A DNA stretch of 32,710 bases from Helicobacter magdeburgensis (lineage in GTDB: Bacteria > Campylobacterota > Campylobacteria > Campylobacterales > Helicobacteraceae). Both the position numbers and the translations under genes were made by a program. Numbering within the stretch: the stretch's first letter is position 1; every line of letters starts with the position of its first letter. Under the pieces are notes generated by a model, which saw only the letters and a program-made list of their open reading frames with translations, was not told where the DNA came from and did not search any database. Shown one piece after another: positions 14,983 to 23,338 of this stretch. The stretch is taken from contig NZ_JRPE02000016.1 in assembly GCF_000765825.2 (NCBI RefSeq), positions 1-32,710 on the forward strand, read 5' to 3'.

Positions 14983-16638
14983 ATGTCTCAACAAAGTTTT
15001 AATATCGCTTCAGCCGTGCATTCAGCCTTTAGGCTTTATGAGGAAAGCCAATATCACGAGTGTATGGATATTTGCATTCAGATTTTAGGTATAGACTGCA
15101 CGCGTGCAGACATTTGGAGTTTGGCAGGTATTGTTATGCTAAAGCTTGAAATGTATGAAAAAGCGGTGGAATACTTTACCCAAGCCTCAAATTTTGCCCC
15201 AAATGATTTGAGCCATAGGATAAATCTCGCAGAAGCCTACCGCCGTAGTGGGAATCCCAAAGCAAGTATTGATGAACTAACCTTGCTTTTAACGCAAGAA
15301 AAGGTAATGGAGAACACCCCGACCTTGCCAACTTTGCATTTTAACCTTGCAAAAGCCTATTCTGATATTGAAGATTCACAAAACTCCATTAAACACTACA
15401 CTATCGCTATTAAGCTTGATCCCAACGATTTGGGAGCGATGTTTAATCTTGCCAATGCACAAGTGAGCTTGAAGCATTTTGGGGAGGCAATTGAGCTGTA
15501 TTTGAACGCTTTAAGTAAAGGCTATCTTGATGCGGGTGTGAATCTAGCTAATACTTATGTGCAAATTGGGCTTTTTAGCGAGGCATTGGAGGTGTATCGT
15601 GGCATTTATCAATACTACAAAGATGATAGTGATTTTTTGTTTAACTATGCTAATGCGTTAAATTATGCAAATGCTCTGCCCCAAGATACGCAAACACTCT
15701 ATCAACAAGCCATAGGGCTTAATCCGCAAAAAAGCGAGTATTGCATTAACTACGCACATTTTTTGCTCAAACATTTAGATTTGGTAAATGGATTTAGAAT
15801 CTATGAAGAGCGTAAAAAGCTCCCAAATATGCTTCCACAAGGTATTACAAAGCTTTGGCAAAAGGGTGAGTGTTTGAGTGGTAAAAATGTGCTTATCTAT
15901 CACGAGCAGGGGCTTGGAGATTCTATTATGTTTAGTCGCTTTGTGCCACTATTGCAAAAGGTTGCTAAAAATGTGCTTGTGCTGATACAAGAGCCACTTT
16001 TGCCCCTTTTTGAAAAGTTTCATATCCCTTGTGTTTGCGGGATTACACAGGACTTGGAATATGATGTGGCAATCTCCCTTCTATCTTTGCCATATGCTTT
16101 AAGCGTATCTCATAGGCAAGAGTTAGAATCTCTGCCTTTTTGTGACACACCTAGAATGGAAACTCACAAGATTAAAACCTATGGGGTCAAAAAAATCGGC
16201 ATTTGCTTTAGCACAGATTCTACTTTTCCTGAATCCGCAAACAAGAATATTCCCTTTGAAGTGCTGATGAGTGCGTTAAGTGAGGCTCAAAGGTTGGGCG
16301 TTGAGATTTACTCCCTTAATAAAGCAGAGTGCGAAAATCAAAATGAGAATCTCAATAAATTTGGGATTATCCAAAAGCCAATGAATGATTTTTTACAAAC
16401 TTATGAGATTATCAAAGAGCTAGATTTAGTCATTAGTATTGATACTGCTGTGGCACATTTAAGCGGGAGTATGGGGAAGCATACGCTTGTTTTACTCAAT
16501 AAACGCTATGATTGGCGGTGGGGTAATGGTATAAGCACACCGTGGTATGAGAATGTGCTGTGTATGACACAAAGCAAAATGGGTCAGTGGAATGATGTGG
16601 CTCAGAATCTTAAAGCATATTTGGGAAGCTATATTTAG
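14983..16638 (+). CDS. TPR protein with glycosyltransferase-like C-terminus
   Basis: This 551-residue protein has no signal peptide. Residues about 10-260 contain at least six tetratricopeptide repeats ('LAGIVMLKLEMYEKAVEYF', 'INLAEAYRRSGNPKASIDEL', 'FNLAKAYSDIEDSQNSIKHY', 'FNLANAQVSLKHFGEAIELY'), which form a helical protein-binding scaffold. Residues about 295-545 resemble the GT9/heptosyltransferase-like fold often found behind TPRs: 'VLIYHEQGLGDSIMFSRF', 'LDLVISIDTAVAHLSGSMGK', then 'YDWRWGNGISTPWYENV'. Proteins of this build are usually linked to surface glycan or protein glycosylation, but the donor and acceptor here are unknown. The gene stands alone between a terminator and the convergent symporter gene. 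Confidence 0.8.
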   Translation: MSQQSFNIASAVHSAFRLYEESQYHECMDICIQILGIDCTRADIWSLAGIVMLKLEMYEKAVEYFTQASNFAPNDLSHRINLAEAYRRSGNPKASIDELTLLLTQEKVMENTPTLPTLHFNLAKAYSDIEDSQNSIKHYTIAIKLDPNDLGAMFNLANAQVSLKHFGEAIELYLNALSKGYLDAGVNLANTYVQIGLFSEALEVYRGIYQYYKDDSDFLFNYANALNYANALPQDTQTLYQQAIGLNPQKSEYCINYAHFLLKHLDLVNGFRIYEERKKLPNMLPQGITKLWQKGECLSGKNVLIYHEQGLGDSIMFSRFVPLLQKVAKNVLVLIQEPLLPLFEKFHIPCVCGITQDLEYDVAISLLSLPYALSVSHRQELESLPFCDTPRMETHKIKTYGVKKIGICFSTDSTFPESANKNIPFEVLMSALSEAQRLGVEIYSLNKAECENQNENLNKFGIIQKPMNDFLQTYEIIKELDLVISIDTAVAHLSGSMGKHTLVLLNKRYDWRWGNGISTPWYENVLCMTQSKMGQWNDVAQNLKAYLGSYI

Positions 16639-16643
16639 CTTTA

Positions 16644-16666
16644 GCTAGATTCTAGATAAATCTAGC
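16644..16666. terminator. Possible bidirectional hairpin between convergent genes
   Basis: GCTAGATT and AATCTAGC form a perfect 8-bp stem with a 7-base loop in the 53-base gap between the TPR gene and the minus-strand symporter gene. There is no long T run on either side, so a terminator role is only suggested by position. Confidence 0.35.
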
Positions 16667-16691
16667 AAACAATGTTATTTCAAAAACTCTG

Positions 16692-18107
16692 CTATTTCCA
16701 AAACTCTGTATCGTGGATACCAACATCTGCAGCTTTAAACACAGGGTTTTTGCCTTCTTTGCGTTGTTTTTCATAGTCTTTTAGCACTTTTACAGCAATA
16801 TTGCTAAGTAGCAAAATTACCACAATATTGATACTCGCCATAAAGCCCATAAACACATCTGCCAAGTCCCAAGCAAGCTGGAGATTGAGCTGTGCGCCTA
16901 CAAAGACCATTGCCACTGCTGAAAAGCGAAAGATTTGTAACGCGGTTTTATTGTGTGTAATAAATTTAAAATTTGCTTCAGCATAAAAATAATTCCCAAT
17001 CAATGAAGTAAAGGCAAAAAGCACGATAGCCACACTCACAAAAAGCAAACCAAAAGAGCCAAAATAGCCCTGCATTACATTTTGCATTAATGCCATACCT
17101 TTTGCGTCCGCATAGGTGCTTAAATCCGCACATAGCACCATAAACGCACTTGCCGAGCAAATAATAAGTGTGTCAATAAAGACGGAAAGCGTTTGCACCA
17201 TACCTTGTTTGGCAGGGTGGCTTGTGTGTGCGGCAGCTGCGGCATTTGGTGCAGAACCCATACCGGCTTCATTTGAGAAAAGCCCCCTTTTTACGCCAAT
17301 GACAATGGCACTTCCTGCAAAGCCACTAAAAATAGCCTGAAAATTAAATGCCTCTTGTAAAACATTGCCAAAGATAGCAGGAAGCCTATCAAGATTCATA
17401 CCAATGACAATCAATGCTACGACAAGGTAGCCAAATGCCATTACAGGCACAAGCACGGTGGAGATGGTAGCTGAGCTTTTCCCGCCGCCAAAGAAAAAGA
17501 AGCTCACAAGAGCGGCAAGGATAAAGCCTACAAAAAATGTAAAATAGCCTTCATTAAAGCTTTCACTACCTACAAAAATTTCAAATGCGGAAGTGAGTGT
17601 ATAGGACTGCAATCCGTTAAATCCATAAGTAAAGCACAAAATAAGTGAGATAGCAAAGATAACGCCAAGTGTGCGGGACTTGAGAGCTGTTTCTATATAA
17701 TAAGCTGGACCACCCTTGTAGCGATGCTCCCCATCACTGCGTTTATACACTTGAGCGAGAGTAGATTCTACAAATGCACTCGCCCCACCTACCAAAGCAG
17801 TTAGCCACATCCAAAATAAAGCTCCCACGCCACCGCCGACGATAGCCACAGAAACACCCACAATATTGCCAATCCCCACGCGTGAAGCAGTAGAAATCAT
17901 CAACGCTCCAAAGGGCGAGATATGCTTTTCGTGGCTTTTTTCTTTTAGCACCATAAAGGCATCTTTAAGAAAGCGAAGTTGAATGAATCTTGTGCGGATA
18001 GTTAAGTATAAACCACATAAAATCAGTGCAAATACAAGCCAATAAGTGTAGAGAAAGCCACTTGTGCTATCAACAATGCTATGAAAAATGTCAATAAAAC
18101 TTTCCAT
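16692..18107 (-). CDS. AGCS-family sodium:alanine/glycine symporter
   Basis: This 471-residue inner-membrane transporter has about ten hydrophobic segments. Family stretches include 'ISTASRVGIGNIVGVSVAI', 'GEHRYKGGPAYYIETAL', 'GVKRGLFSNEAGMGSAPNAA' and 'AFTSLIGNYFYAEANF', the AGCS (AlsT/DagA) signature for sodium-driven uptake of alanine or glycine. The length is normal. The ATG at 18107 has an AAAGGA ribosome-binding site. It is convergent with the TPR gene and followed upstream by a long non-coding stretch, so it is probably a single-gene unit. The exact amino acid transported cannot be read from the sequence. Confidence 0.93.
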   Translation of the reverse strand: MESFIDIFHSIVDSTSGFLYTYWLVFALILCGLYLTIRTRFIQLRFLKDAFMVLKEKSHEKHISPFGALMISTASRVGIGNIVGVSVAIVGGGVGALFWMWLTALVGGASAFVESTLAQVYKRSDGEHRYKGGPAYYIETALKSRTLGVIFAISLILCFTYGFNGLQSYTLTSAFEIFVGSESFNEGYFTFFVGFILAALVSFFFFGGGKSSATISTVLVPVMAFGYLVVALIVIGMNLDRLPAIFGNVLQEAFNFQAIFSGFAGSAIVIGVKRGLFSNEAGMGSAPNAAAAAHTSHPAKQGMVQTLSVFIDTLIICSASAFMVLCADLSTYADAKGMALMQNVMQGYFGSFGLLFVSVAIVLFAFTSLIGNYFYAEANFKFITHNKTALQIFRFSAVAMVFVGAQLNLQLAWDLADVFMGFMASINIVVILLLSNIAVKVLKDYEKQRKEGKNPVFKAADVGIHDTEFWK

Positions 18108-18382
18108 TCTAATCCTTTGAAAATAAATGTAAAAGCGTATTCTTTCATAAAAGAGTGGTTTGCGTATGTGGCATAGCGGTAGAATGACAAAAAAGAATCT
18201 TATATGCTACGATTTGTATCATTTTTAGAATCTAAACATATCAATAAGATACAAAATGTAACATATCAAAGGCAAAGCAAGACAAAAGGATAAGGATAAA
18301 TAGAAGCAATATTCGTTTTAGCGTTAGGTGAAGTGTCTTTGCTTGAAATATTTTGACTCTTAGATTTTTTATTTATTTTTTC

Positions 18383-18531
18383 TGTCATACTGATCCACAG
18401 CGAAGTATCTATATTTTTTTTGTGATTCTAATTTTTTGTTTTTTTATAAGGGGGAGGGGCTTGAATTTGCAAGTGTGGATTAGTGCTTACGCACAAATGC
18501 GAAGTCGGCTCGTCTTGCCACTCATTCCCCT
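18383..18531 (+). repeat. Left arm of a long inverted repeat
   Basis: This arm begins TGTCATACTG...GCGAAGTATCTAT and ends near GGCTCGTCTTGCCACTC. Its reverse complement is found at 18931-19075. In the best-conserved part (about 55 bases, 18459-18513 here) I see a single difference between arms. Translation gives spurious peptides such as CHTDPQRSIY, the kind of repeat-derived ORF seen across bacterial genomes (compare CHTERKRSIY in the right arm). It is most likely a dispersed repeat family, not a gene. Confidence 0.75.
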
Positions 18532-18930
18532 TTTTTATAAAAATTTTAAGTGTAGATTTAAAACAACAGAATCTACCTATCAAGTTTCACAAATATAAAA
18601 AACATTCTCTAAGATTCCGCAAAAAGAAAAAAGGTTTATTCAATATCTTTTTTTAAATCTTTTCTTTTTCGCAAAAAGGGGTTTATCCCTTCCCGTTCGC
18701 AATCGTGTCGCTCACCCCTTAACCCAGAAAAGAATAAAGCGACCGCTTTTTACCCTTACGGGATTTGCAAAGCTACATCGGCAATCAAGGAGAGAGCCTC
18801 GCTATTCTGCTAACGCAGAATCTAAAGCAGATTCTACAATTGCTAAAGTGGCAAAGCACGACTTTGCCACCATAAAATTAAATCGCACAAAGTGCCAACC
18901 TCTTAAAGCGTCGTCGGGTGGGGGATATAT
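18532..18930. other. Gene-free DNA with hairpins between the repeat arms
   Basis: I see no credible coding sequence here. The stretch contains a perfect 9-bp hairpin (GTGGCAAAG / CTTTGCCAC, loop of 5, at 18848-18870), a 6-bp hairpin TTCTGC/GCAGAA at 18805-18820, and an inverted pair AGAATCT-5-AGATTCT at 18817-18835. A-rich and T-rich near-inverted stretches lie at about 18620-18675. None has a T tail typical of a terminator. The remaining gene-free flanks (18108-18382 and 19076-19257) show nothing I can name. Confidence 0.5.
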
Positions 18931-19075
18931 AAGGGGGAGCGAGTGGCACGACCACGAGCCGACTTCGCATTTGTGCATAAGCACTAATCCACACTTGCAA
19001 ATTCAAGCCTCTCCCCCTTAGCAAAAAGAAGAAAATCCCAAAAACATAGATACTTCGCTTACGCTCAGTATGACA
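18931..19075 (-). repeat. Right arm of a long inverted repeat
   Basis: This is the reverse complement of 18383-18531 with scattered differences and a few small indels. On the minus strand it begins TGTCATACTGAGCGTAAGCG and runs to about CGAGTGGCACG. Together the arms enclose about 400 bases. The arrangement could be two copies of a dispersed repeat in opposite orientation or the ends of a decayed non-autonomous element. I see no transposase. Confidence 0.75.
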
Positions 19076-19257
19076 AAGCAATAAAGCAAGAGAGAAAACA
19101 ACAAACAAGACTAAGAAAGAAAAAACAGATTCTAGAATCTAACATAGTGATTTTGGTAGTTTTTGTATTGAATAAAAAAGATACTTTGGCAAAGCCCGAG
19201 TAATGACATAAGATAGACAAGCTTTGATATAACAAGTAAAAGCATTAGAGTGATACA

Positions 19258-19355
19258 AATCCCCTCACAAATCGGGTCCCACTAGAACTAATGAAAGGGC
19301 GTGTCGGTGTTGATTCTAAGTTGCAATCCCCTCACAAATCGGGTCCCACTAGAAC
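19258..19355 (-). CRISPR. Possible two-repeat CRISPR remnant
   Basis: A 31-base sequence beginning AATCCCCTCACAAATCGGG and ending CCCACTAGAAC occurs identically at 19258-19288 and 19325-19355, separated by 36 unique bases. Read on the minus strand, the copy at 19325 continues as ...GGGGATTGCAAC, giving a 36-base unit whose end resembles the GATTGAAAC-like 3' end of many type I/III CRISPR repeats. The other copy loses identity exactly in its last five bases, as terminal CRISPR repeats often do. Only two copies exist and no cas gene is present, so this may instead be a simple direct repeat. Confidence 0.4.
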
Positions 19356-19777
19356 CGACTCTCCCAAGTCGGCTCTAGTATGTGCTTTGAGCGTTTTCAA
19401 AGCTTGAAATATCCTAAAACACGCAACTCTAGCCAAACAAGTCATATCAAAATGTCAAAAAACGCCTATTTCTAGGGAATGCCACAAGGGCTTTTAATGG
19501 TTTTATGATAGATAAAAGGTGTTAAAATAGAGTAAATCGTCTTGGTATTTTATAGAGAATCTTATTTTAGGCTTTAGGATTTTACACATTTTTATAATAT
19601 CTAATAAAAATTATAAATGAGAGTTTTATAAGAATTTTACAAAAAAGGTTAGAATATTTAGAGATTTGCTGGGTGGGAGAGTAAGGGTAGCGGAAAGTAA
19701 AATATATGGGGTAAAAGCTCAAAGGTAGAATCTAGGGAGTAGAATCTAATTTGGCGATGTCTTTCACGCTAAAACTT
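19356..19777. other. Gene-free AT-rich DNA behind the PAS gene
   Basis: I see no coding sequence or RNA gene. A 13-base inverted arm pair with one mismatch (ACTAGAACCGACT / AGTCGGCTCTAGT, loop of 6) spans 19348-19379, starting in the last bases of the second direct repeat. The rest is A/T-rich with several AGAATCT words (about 19559, 19730, 19740). Confidence 0.4.
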
Positions 19778-20287
19778 CTAGTGGTAGCCTTGTGTTTTAG
19801 CGGTGTTTTGGAGACTGATAACAAGCTCATCATAGCTGATATTTGCGTTTTTAAGCGTGGCGGTAAGCTGCTCTAGGGAAGCGTTCATACCGCCTTTGGA
19901 TTCTATCTCACAGAGTTTGGCATATAAATCACTCATAAACTTTACGCCTTCTTTGCTTGGGCGGCGGCGGACAGAGTAATAGCCGATGATGTTGTGATTT
20001 TCATCAAATGAGAGCGTGATATTGGCAAATACCCAATATATATTTTTTTCACGCGAAAGATTTTTGACAAAGCCGAAAAATTCCTTGCCATTTTGCACAT
20101 TATCCCATAGGAGTTTAAAGGCGATTCTGGGCATATCCTTGTGGCGAATGATGTTGTGAGGCTTGTTTAAAAACTCCACTTCTTTATAACCGCTAAATCG
20201 CACAAAATCAGCGTTGCCATAAGTAATATGCCCTTTTAAATCTGTCTTTGAAGTGATAAGCGTGTTGTTTTCAAGGTAAATTTCCAC
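19778..20287 (-). CDS. Aer/CetB-like PAS sensor protein
   Basis: This 169-residue soluble protein has a PAS domain at about residues 10-115: 'TDLKGHITYGNADFVRFSGY', 'LNKPHNIIRHKDMPRIAF', 'FFGFVKNLSREKNIYWVFAN', 'GYYSVRRRPS'. The PHNIIRHxDMP segment is typical of the FAD-binding PAS domains of Aer and of Campylobacter CetB, which sense redox state for energy taxis. No transmitter, HAMP or membrane segment follows; the rest is a short helical tail. It would therefore have to signal through a partner chemoreceptor, as CetB does with CetA. No such partner is in this window. Translation starts at GTG (20285-20287) with AAAGG upstream. It diverges from truB. Confidence 0.8.
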   Translation of the reverse strand: MEIYLENNTLITSKTDLKGHITYGNADFVRFSGYKEVEFLNKPHNIIRHKDMPRIAFKLLWDNVQNGKEFFGFVKNLSREKNIYWVFANITLSFDENHNIIGYYSVRRRPSKEGVKFMSDLYAKLCEIESKGGMNASLEQLTATLKNANISYDELVISLQNTAKTQGYH

Positions 20288-20377
20288 AGCTGCCCTTTGT
20301 CAAATTTTATCAATATGGGATATTTTAAGATTCTGCCATAGCCACATAAGCATTCTTAAAAAATATTAAAGTTAAGT

Positions 20378-20383
20378 TATAAT
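20378..20383 (+). promoter_or_regulatory. -10 box for the truB-led cluster
   Basis: TATAAT lies about 42 bases upstream of the truB TTG start, in the 137-base gap separating it from the divergent PAS gene. Confidence 0.5.
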
Positions 20384-20424
20384 AATGTTTTTATTAAATT
20401 TAGCTTAAAAATGGAGAATAAGAT

Positions 20425-21255
20425 TTGGAATCTTTGCTTGTGGCGGCATATAAACCACCTTTTATCAGCTCAAATGCGTATCTTGGACAATTAAAAAGGC
20501 ATTTTGGCATAAAAAAAGGTGGCTATTTAGGCACACTTGATCCATTTGCTCAAGGTGTGCTTGTGGTGGGCTTTGGGAGCTATACGCGGCTTTTTCCACA
20601 TTTGCGAAAAACGCCTAAAGTGTATAGGGCGACTTTGTGGCTTGGGGCAAAATCATTAAGCTTAGATATTGAGAATATCACTTTGGTTGAATGTGTAAAA
20701 GAGCAGAGCAAGGCTCATATCAGCGAGATTTTAGAATCACTGCAGGGCACTTTGAGCTATACTCCGCCAAAATTTAGCGCAAGGCATATTAATGGCAAAA
20801 GGGCTTATGAGCTTGCAAGGCAGGGCGAAGAGTTTGAACTCTCGCAAACGCAAATGACAATTTATGATATAAAGCTCCTGCATTACAATCACCCATTTTT
20901 GCATTTTGAAGTGAGTGTGAGCGAGGGGGCGTATGTGCGGAGTATTGGAGCGATGATAGCAGAAAATCTTGGTGTGAATGGGGTATTATCACATCTAGAG
21001 CGTGTGAGTGAGGGGGAAATGAGTGTGAGCCAAACTCAAGGATTAAAGATTCTAAATCCCATTGAGTTTTTGCCCTATAAGAGACTAGAAAATATGCAAA
21101 AATTTTATGATGATATGTATTGTGGTAAAAAGATTTTGCTAAAAAATATAGAAAAAGGCAAATATATAGTGTGTTTTGATGATTTTTTCTCTATAATTCA
21201 AGTTTTGAGTGATGGTAGCGTAGAATATATTGTGAATAGGATAGAGTTATGTTAA
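20425..21255 (+). CDS. truB: tRNA pseudouridine-55 synthase
   Basis: TruB converts U55 in the T-loop of tRNAs to pseudouridine. The 276-residue protein has the catalytic-aspartate motif 'GGYLGTLDPFAQGVLVVGFG' near residue 38, plus 'YTPPKFSARHINGKRAYELAR' and 'VSVSEGAYVRSIGAMIAENL', all characteristic of the family. Translation appears to start at TTG 20425, with GGAG about 8 bases before it; the nearby ATG at 20411 is out of frame. The gene overlaps csrA by 7 bases, so the two are co-translated. Confidence 0.95.
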   Translation: MESLLVAAYKPPFISSNAYLGQLKRHFGIKKGGYLGTLDPFAQGVLVVGFGSYTRLFPHLRKTPKVYRATLWLGAKSLSLDIENITLVECVKEQSKAHISEILESLQGTLSYTPPKFSARHINGKRAYELARQGEEFELSQTQMTIYDIKLLHYNHPFLHFEVSVSEGAYVRSIGAMIAENLGVNGVLSHLERVSEGEMSVSQTQGLKILNPIEFLPYKRLENMQKFYDDMYCGKKILLKNIEKGKYIVCFDDFFSIIQVLSDGSVEYIVNRIELC

Positions 21256-21506
21256 TACTTTCAAGAAAGCAAGATGACAGCGTCATTATAGGCGATGAGA
21301 TTGAAATAAAGGTGATTTCCATTGATAAAGGCAGTGTGCGACTGGGCTTTTCCGCCCCTGAATCTTGTGTGATTTTACGCGGTGAGCTAAAAGAGGCGAT
21401 TACAACGCAAAATAAACAAGCCTCTCAAGCTCAAGATTCCCAAACTATGGACAAAAATACTATAACGCAAATAAAATCGCTTCTTAAAACAAAGAGTAAA
21501 ATATAA
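21249..21506 (+). CDS. csrA: Carbon storage regulator CsrA
   Basis: CsrA is a small RNA-binding protein that controls translation and stability of mRNAs by binding GGA motifs, and it affects motility and stress responses in Helicobacter. The N-terminus MLILSRKQDDSVIIGDEIEI and 'GSVRLGFSAPESCVILRGEL' are diagnostic. The core ends near residue 55, and a Gln/Ser/Lys-rich tail brings the length to 85 residues, somewhat longer than the common 60-75. The start lies inside the end of truB. The next gene, ispE, follows after 12 bases. Confidence 0.95.
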   Translation: MLILSRKQDDSVIIGDEIEIKVISIDKGSVRLGFSAPESCVILRGELKEAITTQNKQASQAQDSQTMDKNTITQIKSLLKTKSKI

Positions 21507-21518
21507 GTTGGACTTTTG

Positions 21519-22310
21519 ATGACTTTCCGTATATATCCAAAGGTGAATATTTTTTTAAAAATCGTGGGTTTTGAAGCGGGATTCCATATGCTAAACTCAC
21601 GCTTTGTCTTAGCCCAAGGTAGCTTGTATGATGAGATGTGTATCACGCAAAAGGATAGCTTTTGCATAAAGGGTGATTTTAGCTGCGAGATACAAGACAA
21701 CCTTATTTTTAAAGCAAAATGCGTTTTGAGCGAATATTTAAGCCAACAAGGCAGAGAGACATTAGGCTTAGAATCTTTACATATAGAGGTACAAAAAAGG
21801 ATTCCCCAAGGTGCAGGACTAGGCGGGGGTAGTGCAAATGCGGGGGCATTTCTTAGGGGGGCAAATGAGATTCTATCTTTGGGGCTTAGAGAAGATGAAC
21901 TAGTAGGCATTGCCAAGTATATCGGGGCTGATGTGAGCTTTTTTGCTAGTGGATTAAGGAGTGCAAATGTCAGCGATAAGGGTGAGAGAATAGAATCTAT
22001 GCGAGAAGATAGAATGGAGTATGAGATTTACACGCCGAACTTGTTTTGCGATACAAAGAGAGTGTATAAGGCATTTGCAGATTCTATCCGCGATAAGTCT
22101 AGGCAGTATTCTTTGCCAACTACGCAGTGGTTTTGTATGGAAAGCAAAGAGATTTTAGAATCTCAACCTGATGTAGCGGAGCTGAATGATTTATTTGAAA
22201 GTGCGTGTGTGTGTTATCCATATTTAAGAAATGTGGTAGATGAGTTAGGGCAAGGGTGGTATTTTAGCGGCAGTGGCAGTAGCTTTTTTAAGCTTAAGGG
22301 AGCGGAGTGA
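21519..22310 (+). CDS. ispE: 4-diphosphocytidyl-2-C-methylerythritol kinase
   Basis: IspE phosphorylates the 2-hydroxyl of CDP-methylerythritol in the MEP route to isoprenoids. The 263-residue protein has the N-terminal 'KVNIFLKIVG' and the GHMP-kinase ATP loop 'PQGAGLGGGSANAGAFLRG', and ends with 'GWYFSGSGSSFFKLKG', the third GHMP motif. I use ATG 21519; a TTG directly before it is in frame but adds only one residue. The stop overlaps the smpB start (TGATG), which implies coupled translation. Confidence 0.93.
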   Translation: MTFRIYPKVNIFLKIVGFEAGFHMLNSRFVLAQGSLYDEMCITQKDSFCIKGDFSCEIQDNLIFKAKCVLSEYLSQQGRETLGLESLHIEVQKRIPQGAGLGGGSANAGAFLRGANEILSLGLREDELVGIAKYIGADVSFFASGLRSANVSDKGERIESMREDRMEYEIYTPNLFCDTKRVYKAFADSIRDKSRQYSLPTTQWFCMESKEILESQPDVAELNDLFESACVCYPYLRNVVDELGQGWYFSGSGSSFFKLKGAE

Positions 22311-22777
22311 TGCAAGGAAAAGTGATTGCTAAAAACAAAAAAGCCTTTTTTGATTATGAGATTTTACAGACTTTAGAGTCTGGCATTGCTTTGCTTGGCA
22401 GTGAGGTGAAAAGTATCCGTGCTGGGCGGGTTAATCTCAAAGATAGCTTTGTGAGAATCGTGCGTGGGGAGGCGTTTTTGTTTAACGCACATATTTCATT
22501 TTTGGAAACGACTTTTAAGCATTTTAAGCCAAATGAGCGGCGAGAAAGGAAGCTCTTGCTCCATAGAAGTGAGATTGATAAGCTTTTTGGCAGTGTGAGT
22601 AAGGAAGGGCTATCCATCGTGCCTTTAAGTATGTATTTAAACAAAAGAAATAGAATCAAGCTTTCAATTGCCCTTGTGCGTGGGAAAAAGCTCTATGATA
22701 AGCGTGAGAGTATAAAGAAAAAAACACTTGAGCGTGAGGCTAGGGCAAATATGAAAGACTATGGGAAAAAGATTTAG
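22310..22777 (+). CDS. smpB: SsrA-binding protein SmpB
   Basis: SmpB carries tmRNA to stalled ribosomes for trans-translation. The 155-residue protein shows the family core: 'KAFFDYEILQTLESGIALLG', then 'SEVKSIRAGRVNLKDSFV', then 'HFKPNERRERKLLLHRSEI', then the basic C-terminal 'RGKKLYDKRESIKKKTLERE', which folds into the ribosomal mRNA channel. I start at ATG 22310; a GTG at 22307 is also in frame. No tmRNA gene is visible in this window. Confidence 0.96.
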   Translation: MQGKVIAKNKKAFFDYEILQTLESGIALLGSEVKSIRAGRVNLKDSFVRIVRGEAFLFNAHISFLETTFKHFKPNERRERKLLLHRSEIDKLFGSVSKEGLSIVPLSMYLNKRNRIKLSIALVRGKKLYDKRESIKKKTLEREARANMKDYGKKI

Positions 22778-22819
22778 TATGTGTGGGAATCTCCACAACA
22801 TCATAACAAAGGAGTTTGT

Positions 22820-23284
22820 GTGAAAGAAATGGTTGATTATGGGGTGCTTGGAATATTGCTATTTTTAAGTATTGTGGTGCTTGGCGTGGCATTAGAGCGG
22901 TGGTGGCTGTATCGCAAGATTAACCTTGCGGAGTTTGAGGACAAGCGGGTGTTGGAGCTACTTTTGCATAAGCGTTTAACATTGATTGCTACGATTGGCT
23001 CAAACGCACCCTATGTGGGGCTTTTGGGAACGGTTGTTGGCATTATGGTAACTTTTGTTGAGATTGGCTCAAATTCGCTTGTGGATACACAAAGCATTAT
23101 GGCAGGACTTGCCCTTGCGTTAAAAGCCACGGCTGCGGGGCTTGTGGTGGCTATACCGAGTATTGTATCTTATAATCTTTTGTTACGCAAAGCTGAGGTG
23201 TTGCTTTCACTCTGGGATATTACGCATAATCCTTTAAACTCATCACACAACGCACCAAAGGTGGTAAGTAAATATGATGTGTAA
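22820..23284 (+). CDS. exbB: ExbB, TonB-system proton channel subunit
   Basis: ExbB forms the pentameric inner-membrane proton channel that, with ExbD, energises TonB and outer-membrane receptors. From GTG 22820 the protein begins MKEMVDYGVLGILLFLSIVV, as the Helicobacter homologue does, with AAAGGAG 5 bases upstream; the longer reading from 22781 lacks such support. It has three membrane segments, with 'LIATIGSNAPYVGLLGTVVG' and 'ALALKATAAGLVVAIPSIV' as the MotA/TolQ/ExbB signature. Length is 154 residues, the short Helicobacter type. The TonB receptor at 3217-5382 would use this complex. No tonB gene follows. Confidence 0.93.
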   Translation: MKEMVDYGVLGILLFLSIVVLGVALERWWLYRKINLAEFEDKRVLELLLHKRLTLIATIGSNAPYVGLLGTVVGIMVTFVEIGSNSLVDTQSIMAGLALALKATAAGLVVAIPSIVSYNLLLRKAEVLLSLWDITHNPLNSSHNAPKVVSKYDV

Positions 23285-23338
23285 TAGACTAGATTCTATG
23301 GCGTGTATGGTATTTGTGGTGTCATTTTGGGGGAGAAA

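Noticed and set aside
18160-18210. Possible tRNA-like stretch (GTGGCATAGCGGTAGAATG)
   Set aside because: It resembles a D-arm only; no acceptor stem, anticodon arm or T-loop GTTCRA can be placed around it.
18353-19108. Short open frames giving CHTDPQRSIY and CHTERKRSIY peptides
   Set aside because: They are translations of the two inverted repeat arms. The similarity between them is DNA repeat similarity, not protein conservation.
21431-21916. 161-codon minus-strand frame over csrA and ispE
   Set aside because: Antisense to two well-supported genes, with no recognisable motif.
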